This document shows positions 1 to 7,898 of a stretch of 64,000 bases of DNA, piece after piece. The notes below the pieces were generated by a model. That model was not told the origin of the DNA. It ran no database searches and saw only the letters and a program-made list of their open reading frames with translations. The stretch covers positions 434,001 through 498,000 of the forward strand of contig NZ_CAJPVG010000001.1 in NCBI RefSeq assembly GCF_905397375.1, given 5' to 3'. This DNA comes from Ralstonia mannitolilytica (GTDB lineage: Bacteria > Pseudomonadota > Gammaproteobacteria > Burkholderiales > Burkholderiaceae). A program made the translations under genes and the position numbers. Within the stretch, counting starts at the first letter, position 1. Each line of letters opens with the position of its first letter.

Positions 1-1143
1 CAGGAAAAGCGCGAAGTGGCGCGGTTTCGCGAAGCCAACAAGCACAACCTGACGATCAACGACCGCGTCAATGCGGTGTGGTCGCTGTTCACGCCCACGG
101 TCACGCTGCTGACCGAGGTCGGGCTGCTGGTGGTATGGATCTTCGGCATCTACCAGGTCAGCCACAACGCCATCACCGTGGGCGTGCTGGTGGCGTTCCT
201 GACGTATATCAGCCGGTTCTATACGCGGCTCGATTCGATGAGCCGCATCGTGTCGGTCACGCAGAAGGCCGCGGCGGGCGCCAAGCGCATCTTCGACATT
301 CTCGACCACGTGTCCAGCGTGCCGGAGCCGGCCAAACCCGTGCACATCGAGCAGGTGAACGGCGCGATCGAGTTGCGCGACCTGGGCTTCCGCTACGGCA
401 ACCGCGCGGTCATCCGCGGCCTGAACCTGTCGATCCGGCCGGGCGAGATGATCGGCCTGGTGGGACACAGCGGGTCGGGCAAGAGCACGCTGGTCAACCT
501 CATCTGCCGGTTCTACGACGTGTCCGAAGGTGCGATCCGCGTGGACGGCGTCGACATCCGCTCGCTGCCCATTTCGGAATTCCGCCGCAACATCGGCCTC
601 GTGCTGCAGGAGCCGTTCCTGTTCTTCGGCACGATTGCCGACAACATCGCCTACGGCAAGCCCGATGCCACGCGCGAGGAGATCATCGCCGCCGCGCGCG
701 CCGCGCATGCGCACGAGTTCATCCTGCGCCTGCCGCACGGCTACGACTCCCTGGTGGGCGAGCGCGGCCAGGCACTGTCGGGCGGGGAGCGCCAGCGCAT
801 CTCGATTGCGCGGGCGCTGCTCATCAACCCGCGCATCCTGATCATGGACGAGGCCACGTCTTCGGTGGACACGACCACCGAGAAGGAAATCCAGAAGGCG
901 CTCGACAACCTCGTGCAGGGCCGCACGACGATCGCCATCGCGCACCGGCTGTCGACGCTGCGCAAGGCAGATCGCCTGGTCGTCATGGACCGCGGCCAGA
1001 TCGTCGAAGTCGGCAGCCACGACGAGTTGCTCGCACGCGAAGGCGCGTACTTCAGGCTCTACCAGGCGCAGGCGCGCAACGTCGATGCCGACACCGACAT
1101 GACGAGCGACGGCGAGCGCGTGGACGCCGCCGAGCCGGCCTGA
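1..1143 (+). CDS. ABC exporter, fused permease/ATPase (5' end outside window)
   Basis: C-terminal 380 residues of a half-size type IV ABC exporter; the frame is open from base 1, so the true start lies upstream. The visible part holds the last transmembrane helices, then a complete nucleotide-binding domain: Walker A GHSGSGKST, Q-loop in VLQEPFLF, signature LSGGERQRIS, Walker B ILIMDEATSSVD and H-loop IAHRLS. It should act in the inner membrane, exporting an unknown substrate by ATP hydrolysis. A DUF1854 gene follows 41 bp downstream on the same strand. From memory this ABC/DUF1854 pair is named cyanophycin metabolism-associated in Ralstonia, Cupriavidus and Burkholderia because it sits beside cyanophycin synthetase; that synthetase is not in this window. 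The exporter assignment is firm, the cyanophycin link is inferred from the partner. Confidence 0.9.
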   Translation, partial: QEKREVARFREANKHNLTINDRVNAVWSLFTPTVTLLTEVGLLVVWIFGIYQVSHNAITVGVLVAFLTYISRFYTRLDSMSRIVSVTQKAAAGAKRIFDILDHVSSVPEPAKPVHIEQVNGAIELRDLGFRYGNRAVIRGLNLSIRPGEMIGLVGHSGSGKSTLVNLICRFYDVSEGAIRVDGVDIRSLPISEFRRNIGLVLQEPFLFFGTIADNIAYGKPDATREEIIAAARAAHAHEFILRLPHGYDSLVGERGQALSGGERQRISIARALLINPRILIMDEATSSVDTTTEKEIQKALDNLVQGRTTIAIAHRLSTLRKADRLVVMDRGQIVEVGSHDELLAREGAYFRLYQAQARNVDADTDMTSDGERVDAAEPA

Positions 1144-2825
1144 CCGACGTGCGCGCGCAGCCAACCTCTTCTCCGGACAGTGCGATGCAAACGCCCGATT
1201 TCACCCTCAGCCGCAACAGCCTCGGCAAGCTCGTCATGACGCTGGTCGACGGCACCTCGCATGCGGGCGTGGTGCCCGTGCGCGCCTTCCCGATCTCCGC
1301 CGCCGGCGAGGGCCTGAGCCTGATGAGCGCCGACGGCAAGGAACTGGCCTGGATCGCCAACCTCGACACCCTGCCCGCCGCCATGCGCGCGCTGATCGAG
1401 GCGGAACTCGCCGCGCGCGAATTCATGCCCGAGATCCGCAAGATCGTCGGCGTATCGACCTACGCCACCCCGAGCACGTGGACAGTGCAGACCGATCGCG
1501 GCCACACCGATCTCGTGCTGCGCGGCGAAGAAGACATCCGCCGCCTGAGCGGCACCACGCTGTTGATATCTGACAGCCACGGGATCCACTACCTGATCCG
1601 CGACCATTTCGCGCTCGACAAGCACAGCCGCAAGATCCTCGACCGCTTCCTCTGAACCGCTGCGCGCGGGCGCCAGTGCGGCCACCACGCTTTTGAGCAA
1701 CGTTTCGGCCTGCGTGCCGATCGCACGCTCGTTGTAATCGCCCGCGGTGGTAACGACGACCATGTCCAGCGCGGGGATGACCCACAGGCGCTGTCCGCCA
1801 TTGCCGATGCCGCCGATCCACGCGTGCTCCGTGCCCTTCACGGGCACAGCGCCGAGCCACCACTGGTAGCCGTATCGCAGGTTCGGTGCGATGCCCGTGT
1901 CGACGTGCGGGCGTGTGGATTCGGCAATCCAATCGGCCGGAACCACCTGCCGGCCACGCCATTCGCCATGCTGCAGCACGAGCTGGCCGATGCGCGCGAG
2001 GTCGCGCGGGCGCAAGCGCAGGCCGGCAAATGCCAGCGCACGGCCGCGGTAGTCGTCCACCCATTCCCAGTCGGTGATGCCCAGCGGCTCGAAGAGCTGC
2101 TGGCGCGCGTACTCCGGCAACGGCATGCCCACGCGCTGTGCAAGCAAATGCGCAAGCACCGCGGTATTGCCGCCGTTGTAATTGAACTGCGTGCCGGCCG
2201 CGGCCGCCATGGGGCGGTCGAATACATAGCGCACCTGGGAGGTGTGCCAGAACAGCCCGAACTCGTCATTGTTGAACACGCTCGTGGCGCGCCATTCGTT
2301 CCACGCCAGGCCGCTCGACATGGACAGCATCTGCCCGAGCGTGATGCCCTCGCGGCCGTCGCGGTTCAGCTTGGGCATGTCGCGAGCCAGTTCGGGAAAC
2401 AGCGGCAGCGCGGGCGTATCGGGCGGCGGCACCCTGCCCTGCCCCTGCGCGATGCCCCACAACAGGCTCGTCACCGATTTGCTGATCGACCGGATGTCGT
2501 GGAGCGTGTTTGCGTCAAAGGTGCGCGTGGTGCGGAACAGATCCTTGACGCGCTCGTCCTTGCCCGTCCGGTACAGTTCGGCAACCAATCGGCCGCCGCG
2601 CACGACGAGCAGGCTGTGGAAGTTGACGTCGCCGCCGGCCACTTCGCGCAGTACGGTGCAGAGCCGGTCGGCATCGAAGCCGGCAGCGCCGGGGCTGGCC
2701 GCGATCTGCCAGCCGTCGGCCAACGGCGCGGGGGCATCGCATGGCGCTGCGGCGCCGGCCGTGCGCGCAGCGCAAGCCAATGCGAGCAGGAGCACGCCGC
2801 GCGCGCAAAGTCCTCTCCGGATCAT
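1059..2825 (-). CDS. Exported serine hydrolase, class C beta-lactamase/DD-peptidase-like, lacking a normal stop
   Basis: Beta-lactamase-related serine hydrolase. The ATG at 2825 gives a signal peptide (MIRRGLCARG, then a hydrophobic LLLALACAA stretch ending AGA-AAP). The active-site SxxK is SISK in DIRSISKSVTS; a tyrosine motif lies in FNYNGGN, and a C-terminal GGIGNGGQRLWVIP strand replaces the KTG/HxG element. Residues 1 to about 390 form a coherent domain ending near TLLKSVVAALAPAR. No stop follows: the frame stays open for another 199 codons, antisense to the DUF1854 gene and the end of the ABC gene, giving 588 residues with an Arg/Ala/Gly-rich tail unlike the family. The other two minus frames first stop at 1589 and 1423, so any version overlaps the convergent gene. 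The real end is probably near 1656; lost stop or assembly error are both possible. Substrate unknown. Confidence 0.7.
   Translation of the reverse strand: MIRRGLCARGVLLLALACAARTAGAAAPCDAPAPLADGWQIAASPGAAGFDADRLCTVLREVAGGDVNFHSLLVVRGGRLVAELYRTGKDERVKDLFRTTRTFDANTLHDIRSISKSVTSLLWGIAQGQGRVPPPDTPALPLFPELARDMPKLNRDGREGITLGQMLSMSSGLAWNEWRATSVFNNDEFGLFWHTSQVRYVFDRPMAAAAGTQFNYNGGNTAVLAHLLAQRVGMPLPEYARQQLFEPLGITDWEWVDDYRGRALAFAGLRLRPRDLARIGQLVLQHGEWRGRQVVPADWIAESTRPHVDTGIAPNLRYGYQWWLGAVPVKGTEHAWIGGIGNGGQRLWVIPALDMVVVTTAGDYNERAIGTQAETLLKSVVAALAPARSGSEEAVEDLAAVLVEREMVADQVVDPVAVRYQQRGAAQAADVFFAAQHEIGVAAIGLHCPRARGGVGRYADDLADLGHEFARGEFRLDQRAHGGGQGVEVGDPGQFLAVGAHQAQALAGGGDREGAHGHHARMRGAVDQRHDELAEAVAAEGEIGRLHRTVRRRGWLRAHVGQAGSAASTRSPSLVMSVSASTLRACAW
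1185..1655 (+). CDS. DUF1854 family protein, partner of the upstream ABC exporter
   Basis: 156-residue soluble protein with no signal peptide or membrane segment. I recognise the DUF1854 pattern: an N-terminal region with LSRNSLGKLVMTLVDG, then HAGVVPVRAFPISA and LSLMSADGKELAWI, and a C-terminal RDHFALDKHSRKILDRFL. The ATG at 1185 was chosen because it begins the recognisable domain; a longer reading of the same frame would run through the ABC gene and is not credible. It is co-directional with the exporter 41 bp upstream, so probably one transcript. The family is known as cyanophycin metabolism-associated, with no biochemical role I know of. The serine hydrolase frame on the other strand runs across this whole gene. 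Confidence 0.85.
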   Translation: MQTPDFTLSRNSLGKLVMTLVDGTSHAGVVPVRAFPISAAGEGLSLMSADGKELAWIANLDTLPAAMRALIEAELAAREFMPEIRKIVGVSTYATPSTWTVQTDRGHTDLVLRGEEDIRRLSGTTLLISDSHGIHYLIRDHFALDKHSRKILDRFL

Positions 2826-3020
2826 CGCCACCCCCCCCCATGCGTCAATGTGATCCGAAGTATCCACCACCAGGGGCTCCGCGCCGTCCAGATTGCGACG
2901 AGCGGTCGAATTCCGGGTGCATCGGCCCCCGGACCCTCCGCCGTTCGCATGGCGCGGCGGAACCCTGCCGCGCGTTACCATGTCGGACTGTTCCGATTCC
3001 AAGTTATGTCATAGGCACCT
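2826..3020. promoter_or_regulatory. Divergent intergenic region between serine hydrolase and opgD
   Basis: 195 bp separating two divergent genes, so promoters for both should lie here. It opens with a C9 run at 2831-2839, read as a G-tract just upstream of the serine hydrolase ATG. I see no convincing sigma70 pair or operator. Confidence 0.3.
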
Positions 3021-4634
3021 ATGGTCACGCGTCGAACTCTTCTTGCCTCCGCTTCGCTCACCGCCACGCTCGCCGCGCTCGGCATCACGCCCGAAGCCCT
3101 GGCGGCCAGCCGCGTCAAACTGGGCGATGCCGCACCATTTTCTTTTGATTCCCTGATCGAGCGCGCCCGCGCAATGGCGGGCCAGCCGTACGCGCCGCCT
3201 CCCACCGCACCGGCCGACATCCTGTCGAAGATAGACTACGAGGCGCACGGCAAGATCAAGTTCGACACCGCGCATGCGCTCTTTGCCGACGGCCCCGGCC
3301 AGTTTCCGGTGACGTTCTTCCACCTCGGCACGTTTTTCCGCGCGCCGGTGCGCATGCACGTGGTCGAAAAAGGCGCCGCGCGCGAAATCGTCTACGACGA
3401 GTCGTACTTCGACATGCCCGCCGACAGCCCTGCGCGCAAACTGCCGCGCGGCAGCGGCTTTGCCGGTTTCCGCTTCCAGGAAAGCCGCCTGGGCGACCAG
3501 AAAAAACTCGACTGGAAGAAGAACGACTGGGTCGCCTTCCTGGGCGCGTCGTACTTCCGCGCCATCGGCGAGCTGTATCAGTACGGACTTTCCGCACGCG
3601 GCATCGCGATCGACGTGGCGCAGGCCGGCAAGCCGGAGGAGTTTCCCAATTTCACGCACGTGTGGTTCGACACGCCGGCAGACAACCACGCTGATTCCGT
3701 GACGATCTACACGCTGCTCGACGGCCCGAGCATCACGGGTGCGTACCGCTTCGTGATGCACCGCACGAAGGGCGTGGTAATGGACATCGATACCGCGCTG
3801 TTCCTGCGCAAGGACGTCGAGCGCTTCGGCATCGCACCGGCCACGTCGATGTACTGGTTCTCGGAAACCGCCAAGGGCACCGCCACCGACTGGCGCCCGG
3901 AAGTGCACGACTCCGACGGCCTGGCCCTCTGGACCGGCAACGGCGAACGCATCTGGCGCCCGCTGAACGATCCGCCGCGCACGATGGCGTCTGCCTTTGG
4001 CGACAACAACCCGCGCGGCTTCGGCCTGCTCCAGCGGGACCGCGACTTCAACAACTACCAGGACGGCGTGCACTACGAGCGCCGCCCGAGCCTGTGGGTG
4101 GAACCGCTGGAGGGCTGGGGCGAAGGTGCCGTGCAGCTGGTCGAGATCCCGACCGACGACGAAATCCACGACAACATCGTCGCCATGTGGGTGCCGAAGG
4201 CGCCGGCGCGCGCGGGCAACCAGTACCGCTTGCGGTACCGCCTGCACTGGCTGGCCGATGAGCCGTACCCGACGCAACTGGCACGCTGCGTGGCCACGCG
4301 CCTGGGCAACGGCGGCCAGCCTGGCCAGCCGCGTCCGCGCGGGGTGCGCAAGTTCATGGTGGAGTTCAAGGGCGGCCCGCTGGAAAAGCTGCCGTTCGGC
4401 GTGAAGCCGGAGGCGGTGCTGAGCACCTCGCGCGGCACGTTCTCGTACGTGTTTACCGAAGCAGTGCCGAACGGCGTGCCGGGCCACTGGCGCGCACAGT
4501 TCGACCTCACGGTCGACGGCAAGGAGCCCGTGGACATGCGTCTGTTCCTGCGTGTCGACGGCAAGCCGCTGTCCGAGACGTGGTTGTACCAATATCACCC
4601 GTTCCAGTCACCGGTGGGGCCGGTGGCGGCGTAG
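3021..4634 (+). CDS. opgD: Periplasmic glucan biosynthesis protein D
   Basis: 537-residue MdoG/OpgG-family protein for osmoregulated periplasmic glucan synthesis. The N-terminus carries a Tat signal (TRRTLLASASLTATLAALG), the feature that distinguishes OpgD from the Sec-exported OpgG. The mature part shows family landmarks: IDYEAHGKIKFDTAHALF, FRAPVRMHVVEKG, FAGFRFQES, FLGASYFRAIGELYQYGLSARGIAID and WTGNGERIWRPLNDPP. Length matches the family. It acts in the periplasm on the backbone structure of the glucans. No opgH or opgG is near, so it is a stand-alone locus. A strong hairpin follows the stop. Confidence 0.9.
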   Translation: MVTRRTLLASASLTATLAALGITPEALAASRVKLGDAAPFSFDSLIERARAMAGQPYAPPPTAPADILSKIDYEAHGKIKFDTAHALFADGPGQFPVTFFHLGTFFRAPVRMHVVEKGAAREIVYDESYFDMPADSPARKLPRGSGFAGFRFQESRLGDQKKLDWKKNDWVAFLGASYFRAIGELYQYGLSARGIAIDVAQAGKPEEFPNFTHVWFDTPADNHADSVTIYTLLDGPSITGAYRFVMHRTKGVVMDIDTALFLRKDVERFGIAPATSMYWFSETAKGTATDWRPEVHDSDGLALWTGNGERIWRPLNDPPRTMASAFGDNNPRGFGLLQRDRDFNNYQDGVHYERRPSLWVEPLEGWGEGAVQLVEIPTDDEIHDNIVAMWVPKAPARAGNQYRLRYRLHWLADEPYPTQLARCVATRLGNGGQPGQPRPRGVRKFMVEFKGGPLEKLPFGVKPEAVLSTSRGTFSYVFTEAVPNGVPGHWRAQFDLTVDGKEPVDMRLFLRVDGKPLSETWLYQYHPFQSPVGPVAA

Positions 4635-4651
4635 TCGCCGCCACCGCGGTC

Positions 4652-4686
4652 ACCAAACAAGGCGGGACGTTCCCGCCTGGTTTGTT
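4652..4686. terminator. Bidirectional hairpin between opgD and the convergent small gene
   Basis: Arms GGCGGGA (4661-4667) and TCCCGCC (4671-4677) close a 3-nt loop and extend through an AACCA-type outer stem (ACCAAAC / GGTTTGT). Flanking T- and A-rich bases let it act for both the opgD transcript and the minus-strand gene that stops at 4691. Confidence 0.75.
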
Positions 4687-4690
4687 CTTG

Positions 4691-5134
4691 TTACTGGTAG
4701 GACAGCGTCACCACCGCCAGCGCCGGTTCCGCCCCCCGCGCGCGCGACACGGTGAGCGTGCCGTTGTTTGCCGTCAGCAAGGTGGCCTTGAAGCCGCCGT
4801 ATTCGACCAGGACGTCTGGCTTGTCTCGCGCGTCGCCCACCCGCAAAGGCCTGAGCGACGATGCCGCCCGCGCTTGCACCGACACGTCGACCGGCACCAC
4901 CCGCACCGCCGCCGAGTGCAAGTCCAGCACCACCCGATCGCCGGACGCAGACGAACGCGCCCGTAGCGCCTCGCCCGCGCCCGTCGCCTGCAGCGCAGGC
5001 TGCACGCGGAACCCGGCCTCGACGATGGCCCCCGTGAAGTAGATCACGCCGTCCTGGCTGCCGCCGGCAAGCGCGCTGCCCGCTCCGATGGCCGTCACCG
5101 TGGCGACGGCCATTGCCTTGCACTCCCTCAACAT
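4691..5134 (-). CDS. Small exported protein resembling a type 1 pilin subunit
   Basis: 147 residues with a short signal peptide (MLRECKAMAVATVTAIGAG, cleavage near SALA-GG). The mature start, DGVIYFTGAIVEAGFRV, resembles the first strand of chaperone-usher pilins (G-x-I-x-F-x-G-x-I then Cys), and the protein ends VVTLSYQ, like the terminal beta-strand of such subunits. The usual disulfide cysteine is replaced by Phe and no second Cys exists after the signal, so this is not a standard fimbrial subunit. No chaperone or usher lies nearby. An internal ATG at 5113 is an alternative start but leaves the signal peptide without basic residues. Function unknown. Confidence 0.6.
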   Translation of the reverse strand: MLRECKAMAVATVTAIGAGSALAGGSQDGVIYFTGAIVEAGFRVQPALQATGAGEALRARSSASGDRVVLDLHSAAVRVVPVDVSVQARAASSLRPLRVGDARDKPDVLVEYGGFKATLLTANNGTLTVSRARGAEPALAVVTLSYQ

Positions 5135-5290
5135 AAGACCCCCGATGCCCGACCCTTGGGCGATGTGTGGCGTCTGCCCGTCTTGCAGGCGACTGCCTCA
5201 ATAGTTTTTGACGATTTTCATCGTCCTCGGGATTCCATCCCAGTGGGGATTGTGGGCATCCCGGATTGCGGGTCGGACGGAGAGCGCGTC
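5135..5290. other. Intergenic gap upstream of the pilin-like gene
   Basis: 156 bp between two minus-strand genes. It is locally AT-richer around 5195-5225. It should hold the promoter of the pilin-like gene and the 3' end of the beta-lactamase transcript; I see no hairpin or operator I would defend. Confidence 0.3.
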
Positions 5291-6106
5291 TCAGAGTACC
5301 GGCCACACGTCCAGCGCCTGCATCAACTGCTTGCCCAGCGGAATGCGCTTGGCCATGTCGCCCTCGCGCGGCATGTCGATGTTCAGCGCAAAGGCATAGA
5401 CGCGTCCGGCACGCTCGACCCAGCCGACCCACCAGCCGATCTCCGGCTGGTATTCCGTGGCGACGCCGGTCTTGGCGTACAGCGCGGCATCCCCTTGCTG
5501 CTCGATCAGCAGCATGCGGTGAACCATGTCCCACGTGCGCGGCTTCACCGGCAACTGCTTGAGCGCCATGCGGCTGGTGAAGCGCGCCTCTTCAAGCGCC
5601 GAGATTTCGAGCGGACCGCGCAGCCAGAACTGGTCGATCACGCTGCCAAGCTGGCGATTGCCATAGTCGAACGCATCGACATACGCCTGCATGCGCTCCA
5701 AGCCGACGCGGCGCGCCACTTCCTGGTAGATCGGCACGGCCGACAGGCGGATCGCCTCGGGCAGCGCCATGTCGTGCTCCCACTGCTTGTAGGGCTGCGG
5801 CTTGCCGCCGTATGGCAGCACTTCATGATCGTCACGCACCGCGCCCGTGTCGAAGGCGATGAGGCTGTTCGGGATCTTGAAAGTTGAGGCCGGATGAATG
5901 CGCCGCGCGGCGCGGGCCGGGTCAACGACGTAGGTGCGGTCGGCGCTGATATCCATCAGGACGAAGGTACCGGAGACGCCGGCCTCGTCGAACACGCGCT
6001 TGAGATCGTTGCGCACGATGAGTTCGGCGTGGGCGGTGGCGGCGCTCATCGCCATGGCGCACACCGTGGCGGCAAGCACGAGAGGTTTCGACCAACGAGA
6101 GAACAT
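5291..6106 (-). CDS. blaOXA-60-like: Class D beta-lactamase, OXA-60 family
   Basis: 271-residue periplasmic serine beta-lactamase. Residues 1-27 are a signal peptide ending ATAHA. Active-site motifs are intact: S74-T-F-K77 (STFK), Y148-G-N (YGN) and K212-T-G (KTG), with the conserved WWVGW strand behind it. The start is fixed by an AAGGAG ribosome site at 6114-6119, 7 nt before the ATG. The overall sequence matches my memory of the OXA-60 family, a species-linked chromosomal oxacillinase of Ralstonia pickettii and R. mannitolilytica. It is divergent from the gene at 6290, whose R. pickettii counterpart (ORF-RP3) is reported to be needed for induction of both OXA-22 and OXA-60, so inducible expression is expected. 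The exact allele number cannot be assigned by eye. Confidence 0.95.
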   Translation of the reverse strand: MFSRWSKPLVLAATVCAMAMSAATAHAELIVRNDLKRVFDEAGVSGTFVLMDISADRTYVVDPARAARRIHPASTFKIPNSLIAFDTGAVRDDHEVLPYGGKPQPYKQWEHDMALPEAIRLSAVPIYQEVARRVGLERMQAYVDAFDYGNRQLGSVIDQFWLRGPLEISALEEARFTSRMALKQLPVKPRTWDMVHRMLLIEQQGDAALYAKTGVATEYQPEIGWWVGWVERAGRVYAFALNIDMPREGDMAKRIPLGKQLMQALDVWPVL

Positions 6107-6289
6107 GCAATGACTCCTTGAACGTTGTGGGTGGCTGCCGGCAGTCTCGACCGTACCGGCGCTGCGCATCGTAGGGAGTGCACGGCGCGCTGGCCAGCGC
6201 GCGACGCACGCGGCACGTCACGCGCGTAACGCCTGTAACGGCGGGCATGGCGCACAATGACACCCCGTTCTGCTTCGCCTGGCCTGTGC
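6107..6289. promoter_or_regulatory. Divergent control region of blaOXA-60 and its putative regulator
   Basis: 183 bp between the beta-lactamase ATG and the ATG at 6290, close to the roughly 190 bp reported for R. pickettii. It carries a direct repeat GTAAC-N4-GTAAC at 6226-6239, one helical turn or slightly less apart, a possible activator-binding element. I could not pick a confident -35/-10 pair for either gene. Confidence 0.45.
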
Positions 6290-7891
6290 ATGACGCCGCC
6301 CACCTTGCCCTCCCTCCATGTCGAACTGACCACCCCGCAAACCGTCGACGGGCGGCGTGCGCCGTTCCAGAGCCTGTGGCTGCTGGTGCGGCTGGCGTAT
6401 GCACATCGGCTGTCGCCGGAGCAGCCCGTGGTGCGCCTGGCCGACCTGCGCGGCGCCGTATCGGACGCCAGCACGCAGCGCATGATGATCAGCCGCGCAT
6501 TCCGCGACTGGCAGAACTGGGGAATCCAGGCCGGCTGGGGCGAACAGCGCGACCGCGAGCCGCGCTTTCTCAACGCCGACAAGCGCAGTCAGGGCCCGTT
6601 CTGGCTCACGCCCGAAGATGCGGCCCGCGTGCTGTGCCTCGTCGAAGGGCGGATTGCCGACGATGCCGACATACGCGCATTCCTCGGCATCACGGTACCG
6701 GAGGGCGGCGCGGACCACCTCGCAGACGCCCACCCCAGCGTGTTGTCCGGCCCGGCGGCGGGCACGCCCAACCCGGCGTTCTGGCACGCCTTCCTGACGG
6801 CGCGCCACGCCATGCGCGAGGGCCGCCTGCTGCATGCGCTCGGTGCCGGTGCAACGGCGTCCGACACCGAGCGCGGCGGCGCCCTGCTCGCGTTGCGCCA
6901 CGCCAGCGATGCCGCCGACAACGACTTCCAGCGCGCCCTCGTCACCCTCGGCGAGGCAATGGCCGCGCGCCGCCTGGGGGATTCCACCCGTGCCAGCGCC
7001 CTGCTCTCGCAGTTGCGCGCGCACCGCCGCCAGCGCCACGTGCTGGGCAACGACTACCTCGCGGCCATGGAGCGCATCGTCACCGCATGGTGCGCGTATG
7101 ACCGTCGCGACCTCGACCTCGCTGCCGGCCTGTTGGCCCGGCTGGCAGAAGCCGAGCCCGGTCGCAGCTTGCTGCGCTATCACCCGCAGATCCGCTTTGA
7201 GTGGAACAACCTGAGCGCCCTGATCGAGCGCGCCCGCCTGCTCTACGCCGAAGCCGGCAGCATTGCCCCGGCCGCGCAAACCCAGGCTGCGCAGCGCATC
7301 GTCGCGCAGTTCGAGACCGCGCTGGCCGCCGCGCTCGAGAGCCAGGCGGCAGATGCCGTACAGCAGGTCGCCGCCAACCTCGGCATGACGTGCTGGCTGC
7401 TGCGGGACGCGCTAAGCCCCGCCCCCGACGCCGACGGAACGGTCGATGCCGTGCGCTGGCTCGCGATGAGCGAGTGGCAGGCGTTGCGCAACGGCGGGCC
7501 GCTGCAATCGGCGTGGAATGCCATCGCGCTGATGCGCATCGCCCGTGCAGACGCGCGTGACGCCCCGCTGACACTCGCCGACCTCCGCACGCAGGCTGGC
7601 CCGTTTGCCGAAGCCTTCGACACGCGCTACTGGCCGCCGCGCTGGACCGACGTGGCCGCGCTGCGCCTGCGCGAGCATGACAGCGGCCGGCACCGCTATG
7701 GCCATGTGCAAGTCAGCGGGCTGCTGCTGGAACTGGCATGGTTTGCCCATGCCGATGGCGACCACGTTGCCGCCCGCACCGCCATGGATCGCCTGTCGCA
7801 AGCGATGCTGGATCTCGCGCCGCACGATCGGGCTTACTTCGTGCAGGCGCTCAAGGGGCTCGCATGCCGAACGTGCACCGGCTCCACATGA
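6290..7891 (+). CDS. ORF-RP3-like protein, putative regulator of OXA beta-lactamase induction
   Basis: 533-residue cytoplasmic protein with no signal peptide or membrane helix. The N-terminal part (LLVRLAYAHRLSPEQPVVRLADLRG... QRMMISRAFRDWQNWGIQAGWG) looks like a helical DNA-binding or winged-helix region; the rest is Ala/Leu-rich helices with a repeat-like look (residues about 170-530), possibly TPR-type. The ATG at 6290 gives the length and spacing I remember for R. pickettii ORF-RP3 (about 530 residues, reported to lack homology to known regulators); an ATG at 6257 in the same frame would add 11 residues. Position and divergence from blaOXA-60 support a regulatory role; the sequence alone does not prove it. 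It ends 7 nt from the convergent azoreductase stop. Confidence 0.75.
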   Translation: MTPPTLPSLHVELTTPQTVDGRRAPFQSLWLLVRLAYAHRLSPEQPVVRLADLRGAVSDASTQRMMISRAFRDWQNWGIQAGWGEQRDREPRFLNADKRSQGPFWLTPEDAARVLCLVEGRIADDADIRAFLGITVPEGGADHLADAHPSVLSGPAAGTPNPAFWHAFLTARHAMREGRLLHALGAGATASDTERGGALLALRHASDAADNDFQRALVTLGEAMAARRLGDSTRASALLSQLRAHRRQRHVLGNDYLAAMERIVTAWCAYDRRDLDLAAGLLARLAEAEPGRSLLRYHPQIRFEWNNLSALIERARLLYAEAGSIAPAAQTQAAQRIVAQFETALAAALESQAADAVQQVAANLGMTCWLLRDALSPAPDADGTVDAVRWLAMSEWQALRNGGPLQSAWNAIALMRIARADARDAPLTLADLRTQAGPFAEAFDTRYWPPRWTDVAALRLREHDSGRHRYGHVQVSGLLLELAWFAHADGDHVAARTAMDRLSQAMLDLAPHDRAYFVQALKGLACRTCTGST

Positions 7892-7898
7892 AGACGCC

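Noticed and set aside
78..1655. A 525-codon frame joining an out-of-frame reading of the ABC gene to the DUF1854 protein
   Set aside because: The first 369 codons are an Arg/His/Pro-rich shadow of the ABC gene; only the part from 1185 is a real protein.
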